Of a DNA stretch of 64,000 bases, positions 45,428-57,460 are shown one piece after another; the first letter of the stretch is position 1; each line of letters begins with the position of its first letter. A program made the translations under genes and the position numbers. The notes below the pieces were generated by a model. That model made no database searches. It had not been told where the DNA came from and saw nothing but the letters and a program-made list of their open reading frames with translations. The stretch is from Poa pratensis (Eukaryota > Streptophyta > Magnoliopsida > Poales > Poaceae): assembly GCA_947311845.1 (NCBI GenBank), contig CAMZMU010000034.1, forward strand, positions 92,921,015 to 92,985,014, given 5' to 3'.

Positions 45428-45439
45428 TGGTATCAGAGC
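45428..45439 (+). other. Primer binding site of gypsy element
   Basis: TGGTATCAGAGC, complementary to initiator Met tRNA, two bases after the LTR. Confidence 0.93.
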
Positions 45440-46604
45440 TCTAGGTTGACACGGATTTGATTTGTGTTTCCACCAAAATCCACCAAATTTTTCTTCGTTT
45501 TTGAGAAATTCGAAAATTTCCACCAAAAATAGCCTTGCCTTGATTCGAGCCGATCTGTCGATTCGTTGCGTTTTTGGTAGTTTTTGTCCATGGATCTGTT
45601 GCTTTAGGACCCCCTCCACCTTGTTTGCGTTCCCTAGCCTCAATTTTGCCGATTTCCCACGAATTCGAGGAATTTTGGAGCCCAATCCGCCCAAAATCGA
45701 GTCACTCGCAGATCCGTCAACAGCGGTACTACCGCCGGCAGCGGTACTACCGCGCGGACAGCGGTACTACCGCCAGGGCCAATTTTTCAGAAATTTTTCT
45801 TTTCCTCGGTTCGTTTTGGCATTTCCTCTTTGGTTTGAGTCCTTTCTTGGTGTGCCCTACGTCTACGACATCGACAAGCTTCCGCAGCAACGCATCATCA
45901 ACGCCAAGCGACGACGCCACCAAGGACTCGACATTCCCCACCATCATAATCCGTTGTGAGCCCTTCTTCCTTTCGTGTACCTTGACCTATGGACTAGCTC
46001 GGTGATATTGCGAGGCATTGCACGTGTTGAGTGTTTGTCTTCAAGTATTGGCGAGTGTGTATCGTTAGAGAGCTTGGCACTAGCAAAAGAGAAGGAATCA
46101 TCGTCAAAAAGCAAAAATCAAAAAAAAAGAGAAAAGAAAAGAATCAAGTGGTGCCAAGTTCATCTCTTGTAGGTTGCGACAAAGCTAAACCGCCAAAGTG
46201 AGTGTGAGTGTTAACTCTTGTGCAAATCCGTTGCCCACAAAAAGCAATTGAGCTAGCGTCCTTCTTGTGTTGGGTGACATTTGAGCACGTAGTCTTCGTT
46301 AGGTTGTCTATCTTCGAGTGCTCGCCCTTTGGTCGCCCAACCCCATCATTCGCTTTTGTGTGTGTTTCTTCATCATTTGTGGTTGGAGTTTCTTTGGTAA
46401 TTTGATCATTGTGGATTTTCTCTACCTTTGACAATATACTTGTCGCGGGTTTGCTTGTTTCGTTTGCCACTTCATACCTTCCTATCCTCATAAGTGTGTG
46501 TGTTGGGTGTTAGAACCGGATACTCTCCTCTCAAGCCACATTATACTTGGGATATAGTTTGTCTTGGTTTTTCCTTACCACATATCTCACTTGATCTTGA
46601 GAAA
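45440..46604 (+). other. Gypsy 5' leader
   Basis: Untranslated leader with three further GCGGTACTACCGC palindromes in tandem (45722-45776) and an A-rich run (46115-46145). Short ORFs are not conserved. Confidence 0.6.
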
Positions 46605-48342
46605 ATGTTTAGGGGAAGTACAAACGGAAGCTCAAGCTCGGATGAGGAAATCCATGGTGGAGTTCGCGGTGATCATGGCTATGTCACACAATCGGAGCTT
46701 GTTGGCATGCGACACTTCTTCGTGACAACCTAGGACGCTACGAGCGCCGTCTTCAAAATCAAGACAACACCTTCAACGACCGCATGCATGCTCAAGAAGC
46801 AAATATGGAGCGGTTGACCGAAGCTATCAACAACCTTGCGCGACAACGAGCTTCTTCACACTCAAGCCGTACAAGAAGCACCTCAAGGTCGACACAAGCA
46901 CGTCATGGACGTCATGAACCTCGACAAGAACGTCAACATGATCCAAGGCGCGACGCCCATGAACGACCTCCTCCTACGTTGAACAACCACATGATCTTCA
47001 CGCGAACAATGCCAATGCGCATCAAGAACAACCTCACCAAAATGATGATCGTCGCGAACGCATACCATCACCACCACCACCACAACGTGATCGTCATGAC
47101 CCATTGGCTAATGACAATGGCGTTCCGGGTGCGAATGACTTTGGTGAACAAGGACGTCACCCCGTCATCCTCCAAGGCCACGTCATCAAAATCATGACAA
47201 TGCGAACAATAACGAACAACCCGTTCCTCAACAAGAGCTACCTCCTCAACATGCCTCGCCTCGTCAAGAGCTTCCACATGATCGTCACCAACACCAACGT
47301 TCCGAGTCAAGTGATAACGAGTCAAGCCAACACAATGGTGATGGACTCAACGAAGGAGACGTGGACGTGCATTCCCACGTGGTGGCCACCGTGACGACTA
47401 TGATGACTTGACCAACGTCCGCTTTGACATACCCAAGTTCTACGGCACAAGTGATCCGGAAGCTTACTTCTCATGGGTACTCAAGGTTGACAAGATCTTC
47501 CGCGTGCAACGCTTCTCCGACAACAAGAAGGTTGCCTTAGCCTCGATGGAGTTTGAAGAGTATGCCCTCTTGTGGTGGGAACAACTACAAGATGCTCGCG
47601 TCGCTAACCACCAACAACCAATTGACACTTGGGTTGAAATGAAAGAAACAATGTACAAGCGCTTCGTGCCAAGCCATTACACTAGAGACTTATACAAGAA
47701 GTTGCAAGAGTTGAAGCAAGGTTTGAAGTCGGTTGACGAGTACTACAAGGATGGAAATCTCCATGATGAGAGCCAATGTCAACGAGTACGAAGAGCAATC
47801 CATGGCTCGTTTCATGAATGGCCTCAACTATCCAATCAAGAAGATCGTGGAGTTCCAACCATATGCCTCTTTGGTTGAGCTAGTACATCAAGCTTCCAAG
47901 GCCGAGCGCCACGTGCTTGAAGAGCTCAAATACCTCAAGACAAAGGCATTCTTCGCCAACAAGCCTTCTTCGTCAACTCCTACACCTTCACAAGCTCTTC
48001 CTCAAGCGAACACTCGAGGTCCTCCAAGAGTCTCTACATCGACACCTCAAGCGCCTCAACCTTTCAAGAAAGTACCTCCCCTACCAAGGCGCCTCAAGGA
48101 TCTTCGTCCGGCACAAGACTTTGCAATGCTACAAGTGCGGCGGACAAGGGCACAAATCTTTTGAGTGCACCAACAAGAAGGTCATGATCATCAATGACAT
48201 GGGAGAGTATGAATCTATGAGTGAAGATGAGTACAATGCTTTGAACAAGGTCGCCACAATGCAAAGTGCTCAAGAAGAAGAAAGTGAGATATATTGTGAT
48301 GGCGACAACAACCCTTCCTTGGTTGTGGCAAGAGCTTAACCA
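46605..48342 (+). pseudogene. gag: Gypsy gag
   Basis: Start MFRGSTNGSSSSDEE at 46605. A frameshift near 46715 leads to a basic Arg/His/Gln-rich region. 47408-47760 carries the conserved retrotransposon-gag block (FDIPKFYGTSDPEAYFSWVLKVDKIF, WWEQLQ, LYKKLQELKQG). After another frame change come MARFMNGL and a zinc knuckle (CYKCGGQGHKSFEC, about 48130). Frameshifts near 46715, 47100-47400, 47745 and 48110 break the frame. Confidence 0.85.
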
Positions 48343-48931
48343 CCAATGTTCAAGTGAAGAAGACCAAAGATGCAACTTGTTTCAAACAAGAGCGGGAATC
48401 AATGGAAAGTCCATCAAGGTCATCATAGATGGTGGAAGTTGCCACAACCTAGCGAGCAAAGAACTTTGTGATAAGCTCAACTTGAAGTTCAAGAAGCACC
48501 CACATCCTTACCATGTGCAATGGTTGAGTGATACCGGAGCCGTCAAGATTCAACACATGGTGCAAGTGTCCTTCAAGATTGGAGCCTATGAAGATACGGT
48601 TGATTGTGATGTTGTGCCTATGAACGTTTGTCACTTACTCCTTGGGCGTCCATGGCAATTTGACAAGGGTGCTATGCATGATGGAAGGACAAACTACTAT
48701 AGCTTCAAGAACAACGACAAGACCTTCGTCCTTCGTCCCATGACACCAAGTCAAGTCATCGCCGACAACGCCAAGACTATTGCAAGGGCACAACAAGATC
48801 GTTCGTCTAGTGAGATGAGTGGTGAGCGAGAGACCCACCATAAAGTGAGTGAGAGCCACAAGCCAAATGAGTGTGACACTTCAAAGAGAGTTCCCACAAA
48901 ACTTACACTATTTGCCACAAAAGAGAGATGA
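48343..48931 (+). pseudogene. pol: Gypsy aspartic protease
   Basis: RCNLFQTRAGINGKS is followed by V-I-I-D-G-G-S-C-H-N-L (active-site Asp), then VCHLLLGRPWQFDK, the standard gypsy protease C-terminal block. The frame is open to a stop at 48929-48931, then continues in other frames. Confidence 0.85.
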
Positions 48932-50330
48932 GGGAGTTGAGAGAGAACCCATCCACCCTCCACTATGTGCTCATATGCAAGGGTGAAGTTTCTATGACTA
49001 ACACTTTCACAAACCTTCCTCCTTCTTTGTTGTCTCTTTTGAAGGACTTTGAAGATGTCTTCCCTCAAGAGTGCCACCGGGACTACCTCCTCTACGCGGA
49101 ATCGAGCACCGCATCGACCTTGTTCCCGGCGCACCGCTACCAAACCGCGCTCCTTACCGCACCAACCCCGAGAGACAAAGGAGATCGAGCGGCAAATACA
49201 AGAACTTCTTGCCATGGGACATATCCGCGAGAGCTTGAGTCCGTGCGCCGTGCCCGTCATCTTGGTACCCAAGCACGACAACACTCTTCGCCTTTGCATG
49301 GATTGTCGCCCCATCAACGCCATCACCGTTCGGTATCGCCATCCTATCCCTCGCTTGATGATATGCTCGATGAGCTTTGTGGTTCCGCTATATTCTCCAA
49401 AATTGATCTTAAAAGTGGATATCACCAAATACGCATGTGTGAAGGTGATGAATGGAAGACCGCATTTAAAACAAGCTTGGTCTTTATGAGTGGCTCGTCA
49501 TGCCATTTGGTCTTTCCAATGCACCTTCTACTTTTATGCGTCTCATGAATCATGTTTTGCGTCCTTTCATTGGAAATTTGTTGTGGTATACTTTGACGAC
49601 ATCCTTATATAGCAAATCTTTGGAAGAGCACACTTCTCATGTTGCTCAAGTTTTGTTGGTTCTTCGCAATGAAAAGCTTTATGCAAATCTTTCTAAGTGC
49701 ACTTTTGCCACCAACAAACTTGTTTTCTTGGGTTTTGTTGTTTCTTCGGATGGAGTCGAAGTCGATGAAGCAAAGATACAAGCAATTCGGACTTGGCCTT
49801 TTCCGACATCACTTGAGGAGTTGAGACGTTTTCTTGGTTTTGCCGGATTTTACCGCCGTTTCATCAAGGATTTTTCCACAATTGCTTGCCCCCTCCATGA
49901 ACTTACAAAGAAAATGTACCTTTCATTTGGGGCAATGCACATGATTTTGCTTTCAATGAGCTCAAACGGTTATTAACCGAAGCACCACTCCTTGCCCTTC
50001 CGGATTTCTCTAAGACATTTGAGATTGAATGCGATGCAAGTGGATTGGGCATTGGTGGAGTGCTTATGCAAAATGGTAGACCCATCGCATACCATAGTGA
50101 GAAACTAGATGGAGCTCGCTTGAATTACCCCATTTATGACAAAGAGTTATTTGCTTTGGTTCGTGTTTTGGATGTGTGGCAACATTACCTTCGTCCTAAG
50201 GAATTTGTCATTCATTCCGACCATGAATCCTTGAAATATTTGAAAAGTCAAACAAATTTGAACAAAAGACATGCTAAGTGGGTTGAGTTCATTGAGTCTT
50301 TCACTTTGTAATCAAATACAAGAAAGGTAA
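48932..50330 (+). pseudogene. pol: Gypsy reverse transcriptase and RNase H
   Basis: Blocks in order: DVFPQE (about 49060), VILVPKHD and [22 protein letters not shown] (49255-49360), [30 protein letters not shown] (49500-49550), and the YFDD catalytic block near 49588-49600. The YFDD lies in a different frame from its neighbours and is followed by a TAG. Then FLGFVVSSDGVEVDEAKI. RNase H follows at 50030-50310 ([23 protein letters not shown]). Several single-base frame changes; inactive copy. Confidence 0.88.
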
Positions 50331-51650
50331 AGACAATGTGGTCGCGGATGCTCTATCCCGCAAGGCCAACCTACTTACACGTCTTGACATTAGTGTCTTG
50401 GGTTTGGATGAGATAAAGAGTTGTATGCTACCGATGCTTTCTTTGGAGACATTTTCGCTCAATGTTCGGAGCACAAAGGAATTGGTGATTTCTATTTGCA
50501 CAAGGTTTCTTGTTTAAGGCTAACAAACTATGTATACCCGAGTCTTCGCTTCGTTTGGTCCTTTTGAAGGAATCGCATGGAGGCGTCTTAATGGGACACT
50601 TTGGACGTGACAAGACCTTTGCCATGCTCTCCACAAACTACTATTGGCCAAGGATGTACCGGATGTGAACCGCTTGGTGCGACGATGTTCAACATGTCTC
50701 AAAGCTAAGTCTACTCTAAACTCTCATGGCTTATACACACCTTTGCCAATTCCACATCACCCATGGTCCGACATTGCTATGGATTTTGTCTTAGGACTCC
50801 CACGCACTAAAACAAACAAGGATTCCATCTTTGTCGTCATTGATCGCTTCTCTAAAATGGCACACTTTATACCTTGCAACAAGACGACGATGCTTCACAC
50901 ATTGCTACTTTGTTTTTCAGGGAAATCGTCCGTCTTCATGGAGTGCCCAAGACCATTGTGTCGGATCGTGACGTCAAGTTCGTGAGCTATTTTTGGAAGA
51001 CTTTGATGGCCAAGATGGGAATCAAGCAACTATTCTCCACCGCATACCACCCTCAAACCGATGGCCAAACCGAAGTGGTGAACCGAAGCCTATCCACACT
51101 CCTTCGTGTGTTGATCAAGCCTAACTTGAAGAATTGGGAAGAGTGCATCCCACACGCCGAGTTCGCCTACAATCGAGCACTACATCGCGCAACAAAGAGA
51201 ACACCCTTCGAGGTCGTCTATGGCTCCAACCCCTACACCGCGCTCGACATGCTACCACTTCCACTCCGTGACAAGTCAACATGGACTTCGACAAGCGTGC
51301 CGCTACATGAAGAAACTACATGAAGACACAAGGGCCACGCTTGAGAAGCACAACGAAGACCATGCTACGAAGATGAACAAGAACAAGCGCCCCATGATCT
51401 TTGAAGAAGGAGACCTTGTTTGGCTACATCTACGCAAAGACCGCTTCCCCGATGAGAGAAAGTCTAAGCTCGCGCCAAGAGGAGATGGCCCTTTCAAGGT
51501 TCTCAAGCGCATCAACGACAATGCATACAAGATCGACATACCAAAGTCCAAGTACGGCGTCCATGACACCTTCAACGTCGCCGACATCTCGCCTTACCGG
51601 GAAACCCAAGTGATGATGAGGACGAAGAGTCGAGGACGACTCTTTTCCAA
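50331..51650 (+). pseudogene. pol: Gypsy integrase
   Basis: The zinc-binding HHCC region spans about 50570-50715 (C-STCLKAKS). The DDE core has [13 protein letters not shown] (first Asp), [16 protein letters not shown] (second Asp) and [15 protein letters not shown] (Glu). The C-terminal part (51320-51620) has the KRPMIFEEGDLVWLHLRKDRFP and VLKRINDNAYKIDIP blocks. I see no clear chromodomain at the end. A frame change near 51290 and others break the frame. Confidence 0.88.
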
Positions 51651-51663
51651 GGGGGGGGGGAGA
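51650..51663 (+). other. Polypurine tract of gypsy element
   Basis: AAGGGGGGGGGAGA directly before the 3' LTR. Confidence 0.93.
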
Positions 51664-52789
51664 TGATGTAGTGCAACCTAGGCACACACACCAAGTGGCC
51701 CAATGACAAGAGCAAGAGTCAAAGCTCTCCATGATAAGGTGAATTCACTCCTATCTATGTGTGATCTCGACACTCCTTTGAATGGCTTGCTACTTCATTC
51801 GGATACTTTGTGCTTGCTCAGGAACCACCTTGATGATGACCCCTATGAAGATCTCCAAGGAAGTGATGAAGATGGCCAAGAAGCACGACAAGAAGAGGAA
51901 GAAGCAGCAGAACAGCGGTACTACCGCCCGCATGGCCGGTACTACCGCCAGGAGCCTGACTACACAACAAGAGCAGCAAAAGACGCATGCATCGGTACTA
52001 CCGCCGCCACCAGCGGTACTACCGCCAGATCCAGGACCGGTAGTACCGCTGGAGGTACCGCCCAAGCTACCGGCGCGCCTCAAAAAGCTACTGTATCCAA
52101 CGGTACTTGCCGGGTGTCGACTACGTACTACCACCAGCGAGATGCAAATTAATTCCGAGTGACGCAACGGTACTACCGTTGGAACCAGCGGTACTACCGC
52201 CGCCATACCAGGAGCGGTACTACCGCCAGTTCCAACCGGTACTACCGCTGCGTCATCCAACAGTGCGGGCTGAAGCCCTTGTAATCCGTCCCCACCTACC
52301 CTTTCGTCCACTAGACTATAAATAGGACCTCCCCATCCAGATCTAGGGTTAGACTAAGATTTGAGAACTAAATTAGAGCCTTGCTCCTTCTTCTCAAAGT
52401 GTCTCTTTCCTCCTATGGAGATGAATCAAGGCCTCCACATGTGGAGATGAACCAAGGCCTCCTCTCGAGGAGAAGATCCCTGCGTGGATACCAAGGCTCC
52501 GCTTGTAGTTGCGATTACTTGCCGATCTTTCATCTTACGGTGATTCTATCGGGTTGGTTGGATTGACCAATTGGACAAACAATCCTAAGAGTAAGGTGTG
52601 CTTGGGAGAGGAGGATTGGGGGCTGCCCACGGGGATTTGTTACCAATCGAGTCTTGCCGGGTTGCTTCTTGCTATTTACCCTTGTGTGTGTGTGATTTCC
52701 CCTCTTTTGTGTTCTTCGTTCATCGCGTGTTCTTCGTGTTCATCTTCCCCTCCGCATCAATCCGTGAAAATCGGGACCAACCTACATCA
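51664..52789 (+). repeat. 3' LTR of gypsy element
   Basis: 1126 bp. Collinear with the 5' LTR but with an extra palindrome-bearing segment of about 26 bp (around 52199-52227). TATAAATA at 52317-52324. Confidence 0.93.
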
Positions 52790-52794
52790 AATTC

Positions 52795-52880
52795 TGTGGC
52801 GCATCCCAGCCTGAGTGCGCCACAGAAATGTGAGATTCTGTGGCGCATCCGCTGGAGTGATGCGCCACAGAATTGGGTGG
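52795..52880. repeat. Internal copies of the CACTA subterminal repeat
   Basis: Two hairpin-forming pairs of CTGTGGCGCAT...TGCGCCACAGAA, identical in type to the terminal ones, located between the two CACTA genes and directly next to the gypsy target site. Confidence 0.88.
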
Positions 52881-52926
52881 CCTGAAACTTTAAAAGAAGT
52901 GCTGCTGTTTCATGACACCAACAGCA

Positions 52927-52990
52927 ACATAGCGCAATGGTTTCCAAGCTGGAACTAGGGGCAGCCAGGTTCGAATCCCGGCTGTCTCAC
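52927..52990 (+). ncRNA. tRNA-like sequence (Pol III A and B box pattern)
   Basis: TAGCGCAATGG (A-box-like) and GGTTCGAATCC (perfect B box) lie about 40 bases apart and are followed by a T-run (52991-52999), the spacing of a tRNA gene. The acceptor stem does not pair, so it is a tRNA-derived relic or SINE-like piece within the CACTA, not a working tRNA. Confidence 0.5.
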
Positions 52991-52999
52991 TTTTTTTTT

Positions 53000-53234
53000 C
53001 TTTAAAAAAAATCTTTTTGGTTAAATTTAAATAAAGAACACAAACACATTTGTTATTCTTTTAAAAAAACATTTTTGGTTATATTTAAAGAAAGAGCATA
53101 CACACATTTTAAAGAAAAGAATATACACACAATTGTTAGTAGACCATTATTTTATTCATGATATACATATATATATATGCTTGTCTCACACACACACACA
53201 CACAAATTAATACACAAAACACGTCTTCTTCGTC
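53000..53234 (-). other. 3' non-coding region of the CACTA transposase gene
   Basis: AT-rich, with a repeated TTTAAAGAAA..ACACACATTT stretch and (AT)/(CA) microsatellites at 53163-53178 and 53187-53205. Confidence 0.6.
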
Positions 53235-56200
53235 CCGACCGGTTTCGAGCTAGCTTCTCTTCTTTCCCTTCTTCGCGGTTGAATACTTTAGGCCGGGCAC
53301 CTTGAGATTTCTTCGCGTGAATGGACAACCTTTAGTAGGTAGGGAGGTATTCCTTCTTTGTTTACTAGTAGTCGGCATGTTGAAGTACTTGTCGAATTAC
53401 TCCTCGATCTTCGGATCGCTGTTCTTGTCCAAGTCTTCCTCGTTGGCGTCACCTTCCATTCCGATGATGCTCCTCTTGCCCCTCCTCACGACAACACAGG
53501 TAGGCTTTGACAGGTCGGGAATGAAGAATCATTGCTCAACTTGGCTAGCGAGTACCCATGGCTCAATTTTCGCGGAGGCGTTCTTCGATTTGGCATCGGG
53601 TATTACCATGGTGGTGAAATACCGGCCTTCTTTGACGACGTCCTTGGCCCATCTCACACGGAACATTGGCACCGACTCTCCACAGTAGTTGAGCTCCCAT
53701 ATCTTCTCGATCCTTCCGAAGAATCTTTCCTTGACAGTAGCCTCGTCATCGCCGTAGGATAACATAGTTACTCCTGAGTTTTGATATTCGCTATTCCTGT
53801 CCTTTTCCACGGTGCATAATCTGAAACCGTTGATGTCGTACGACTGATAGGTCCTTACGTTGTGCCCGGGACCCTGTGATAAGGAGAATATGAGTTTTTC
53901 ATCTTCCGTAGATGGCGTTATCCTCTCTGCTTGAAACAATTGCCTTTTCTTGAACCAACACGTGAAGCTGGAGTTGTGCTCTCTGGTTACATCTCCCTTC
54001 TTCCTCGGCCGGCCCGGGTCGATGTAATTCTGCTCGATTAAGCTTTTGTGCTCTTCCACCCAAGGTTCGACCAATTGTAAGTGTTGTAGCGCGACCCGGT
54101 GAGCCCTGTCGAAGTCGTCTTTTCGACCATGCATGCCGACAAAGAGTGAGCGGTAGCCCTCACGGTGACCAAATCCCTCGAGCCTACCGAGGTGCTTTCT
54201 GGTGGGCAGACCAACATCCTGGTTCTCGGTGCTTAGATAATTCTGGCAGAAGGAGATACACTCATAGGTTAGAAAGCCCTTGGCCATGCTTGCGTCTGGA
54301 CGGGCTCTGTTGCGAACGTATCCTTTCATGACACCATTCTGCCTTTCGAACGGCATCATGTAGTGCAGGAACGTCGATCCGAGCTGCCTGATGTCATCAA
54401 CGACATGGAGAAGGAGATGCACACAGATATCAAAGAATGCGGGCAGGAAGTAAATCTCGAGCTCGCATAGTATCAGCACGATCTCTTCCTGTAGCCTGTC
54501 CAGCTGCCTCACGCCAATCGACTTCCTGTTGATGACGTCGAAAAAGTTGCAAAGGGCAAGCAGCGTATGACGGACGTGCTCGTCCATTATCCCTTAGATC
54601 GCAACGGGAAGTATCTGCGTCATCAGCACGTGACAATCGTGAGACTTCATCCCGCTGAACCTCTTCTTCGTTGCGTCCAGATATCTGCTTATCTTCCCGC
54701 GTAACCGTGAGGAAATTTGACTCCTAGGAGGCACCTGTAAAACTGCTCGAGCTCCTCCGGACTCATAGTGAAGCAGGCAGCGGGAACCCCACCGCGTTCT
54801 TCTTTACCCTTTTGCGGCGACCTTGAGTCCCTTCCGTCTGATCATCATCATCATCATCATCATCGTCGTCATCACTATCGGGGGCCTGAAGATCTTTCCT
54901 GACGCCAAGCCATTTCAGATCGTATCTTGCTCTCGTCCCATCCTTGGTCTTTTCCGACATGTTGGAAAGAGTGCCAAGCAGACTCTCGGTGACATTCTTC
55001 GTAATGTGCATTACATCGAGGCTATGGGGCATGTGGAGGACCTTCTAGTACTCCAAGTCGTGGAAAATAGACCTCGCTTTCCATACACCCAGCAGCGGAT
55101 CTACCCTCGGTCGCTTCTTTCCCGGCGCAGGGCACTCCTCCCAATTTTTCAAAAGCTCGTCGATTTCTGCGCCGCTCCTCGGGCGCGGGGCTCTTTCGAG
55201 CTTGTCTTACCATTGAACAGGTCACCGCATTTCCTCCACTGGTGATCCATGCGAAGCCACCTTCGAGCCCCTGGGAACACGGTTTTCGAAGACCCGAGAT
55301 ACCTTGGTAGCTGGAGATGCGGGGTCTCATCCATGCACCTGACACATGCGCAGAATCTGTGGCCTACCTGGGCCGATACATATGAGCAACCAGGATAGTC
55401 CTGCACCATCGTGAGCAACGTGGCTCTCATGTCGAAATAATCTCTAGTGTAGGCGTCCCACGTACGGGCTGACGTCTCCCACAATGTGGCTAACTCCTCT
55501 TTCAACAGCGCGAGATATAGATGTATGTCGACCCCTGGTTGTTTCGGCCCCTGAATGAGAATACTCATGTGTATGTACCTTTGCTTCGTGCACAGCCACG
55601 GGGGAAGGTTGTAAGGCTATACAAACACGGGCCAGGTGCTATGCGTGCTACTCTGGTTGCCGAACGGATTGAATCCATCGGTGCTCATACCCAGCCTGAA
55701 GTTCCTTGTGTCGCCCCCGAAATTTTCCAAGGCGATGTCCAATGCTTCCCACTGGCTAGCGTCTGAAGGGTGTGTCAGGATCCTGCCCTTCTCCGGATCT
55801 TCTTCGGGCTTCTCCCTTTCCGCGTGCCATTGCATGAGCTTTGCTTCCTTAGGGTCCACGAAGTACCGCTGCAGACGAGGAGTGATAGGAAAGTACCATA
55901 CCACTTTTCTAGGAACTTTCTTGTTCCCAGTACTCTTGTACCGTCCTTGGCCGCACACCGGACATGTGGTTCTGTCCTTGTACTCGCCCCGATAAATTGC
56001 GCAATCATTGATGCAGGCGTGGTATTTAACATGCGGTAGGTCAAGAGGGCACACGACTTTCTTGGCATCCTCGATACTAGTTGGCAATGTGTTCCCCTCG
56101 GGAAGACGATCGTGCATGAATTTCATGTTCTTGGTGAAGCTCACGTCGGTCCATTTGTTTTCCGCCTTCATCTCGAGAGTATCAAGCGTTACTTGCAAGC

Positions 56201-56765
56201 GCGTATCATGTGGCCGGCACCCAGGATACAACGGAGTCTTCCCGTCTATCTCCATTTGCGCCAGCTTTGCTTTCTCTCTGGCTGCAGCTCTGGCGTTGCT
56301 CGTCTCCCTGAGTAGCAGTTCTTGAACATGAGCGTCCTGCAAGGCCTCAATTAGCGGGGTCTGCGTGTTCGCGCCACCACCACCGTCTACTCCTTCATCA
56401 TGATGATCTTGTCCGCCGACATCTCCTTCGTCATGATGATCTTGTCTGCCGACAGCTCCTTCGTCATGATCATCTTGTCCGCCGACATCTCCTTCGTCAT
56501 GATAACCATGTCAGGGAGACTCTTCGTCTTCTCGCCCGCCATCGTCTTCATGCGCACCATTTGCTGTCGGCGCCTGGTTGAAGCCTAGCATGAAACCGCG
56601 CCTGAGCAGGTGATCCTCCAATTGTCCGGAATCAGGGTCGATCCAGCTCACGAGTTTGCATTTTCGACACGGACATCTTATCTGGCGCCTGTTGCACCAA
56701 ATCATGTCCGCCTTCGCTTCTTCATTGTATCTACTGATTCGACCGGAGCTCATCATGACGACCAT
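53235..56765 (-). pseudogene. CACTA gene 1: TNP2-type transposase
   Basis: From the N terminus: transposase-associated domain (56765-56580, with CPCRKC near 56680), an acidic His/Asp/Gly spacer encoded by 33-bp repeats (56394-56510), then the transposase proper (56342-55149: CPVCG knuckle, RKVVWYFPITPRLQR, STDGFNPFGNQSSTHSTWP, YNLPPW, SILIQGPKQPG). Next is LDVMHITKNV (about 55030-55000, the segment that holds a catalytic Asp), a poly-Asp stretch (54841-54870), then DUF4218 (54587-54200: HYMMPFERQNGVMKGYVRN) and DUF4216 (about 53860-53530: YGDDEATVKERFFGRIEKIWEL). An in-frame TAG at 55617-55619 and frame changes near 55150, 55000, 54760 and 54590 break it. Confidence 0.85.
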
Positions 56766-57460
56766 GGTTGCCTACGTAAGCGGTATAGGAGAAACGAGAG
56801 TATGTTAATTAGAACCGTAACATGCACACACACACAGACACCACACACACATGCATGGTCGCCGGAAAAATTTGGCATGACCTCTCCTAAAAGTAGGACA
56901 TATGGGTATTGCAAAAATTTGCCGAAACGGAAATAAATCAACATTTCGGCAAACATCCATGCACCATGCCGGCGCAAGCAACAACCAAAAGCAACAACAT
57001 GCAAATATTCATGCACACCACACAAGCTTCATGTATAAACATCGTCTCGTCATCGTGCAAACCGCCCGCGCGCGACAAGCGCTTCACCTACATGCAACAA
57101 TCATCCATACACATGCACCGCCGGCCACACAAAACATGCATATGCATGTCCATCCAACAATACTCACCTAGTAGATTCGTTACCGAGACGTGACCGTGAT
57201 CGATGAGAGAGAGTGTGTGGTGTTGGAGAGAAAATAGTGGAGAAAAAAAGATGTATTGGGAGAGGAGGAGAGTATATATGGAGGCTCCCCAAGCCCTCAC
57301 CAATTATCTATCAAACAAAGTAGGTTTAACTACAAAAAATGGAGAAAAGTATGGGCAAAATGGGATGGGAGGGAGGAGGAACACGAGCTAGGTGGAGGAG
57401 GAAGAAGAAGAAAATGGGTGGTAGGTAGGGGCAGCCACCTTTTTGTAGATCTAGGAAACT
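56766..57460 (-). promoter_or_regulatory. Upstream region of the CACTA transposase gene
   Basis: It contains the segment shared with the other gene's upstream region (56865-56960, including GGCATGACC, GGACATATGGG and TTTGCCGAAACGGAA), a CA-rich stretch, and a GA-rich block (57190-57420) near the subterminal repeats. Small ORFs are not conserved. Confidence 0.6.

Larger units (their letters stand above)
44336..52789 (+). mobile_element. Ty3-gypsy LTR retrotransposon nested in the CACTA element
   Basis: 8454 bp, LTRs 44336-45425 and 51664-52789 with TGATGTAG...CTACATCA ends, PBS 45428-45439, PPT 51650-51663, perfect 5-bp target duplication AATTC. Order gag, protease, RT, RNase H, integrase is that of gypsy. 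The LTRs are very similar apart from a short indel and scattered substitutions, so it is younger than its host elements. The coding frames carry several frameshifts and a stop. Confidence 0.95.

Noticed and set aside
52927..52990. Functional tRNA gene
   Set aside because: The B box is perfect, but the acceptor and anticodon stems do not pair; kept only as a tRNA-like relic.
54823..55245. 140-codon plus-strand ORF with Ile-rich run
   Set aside because: Antisense of the poly-Asp stretch of the CACTA transposase.
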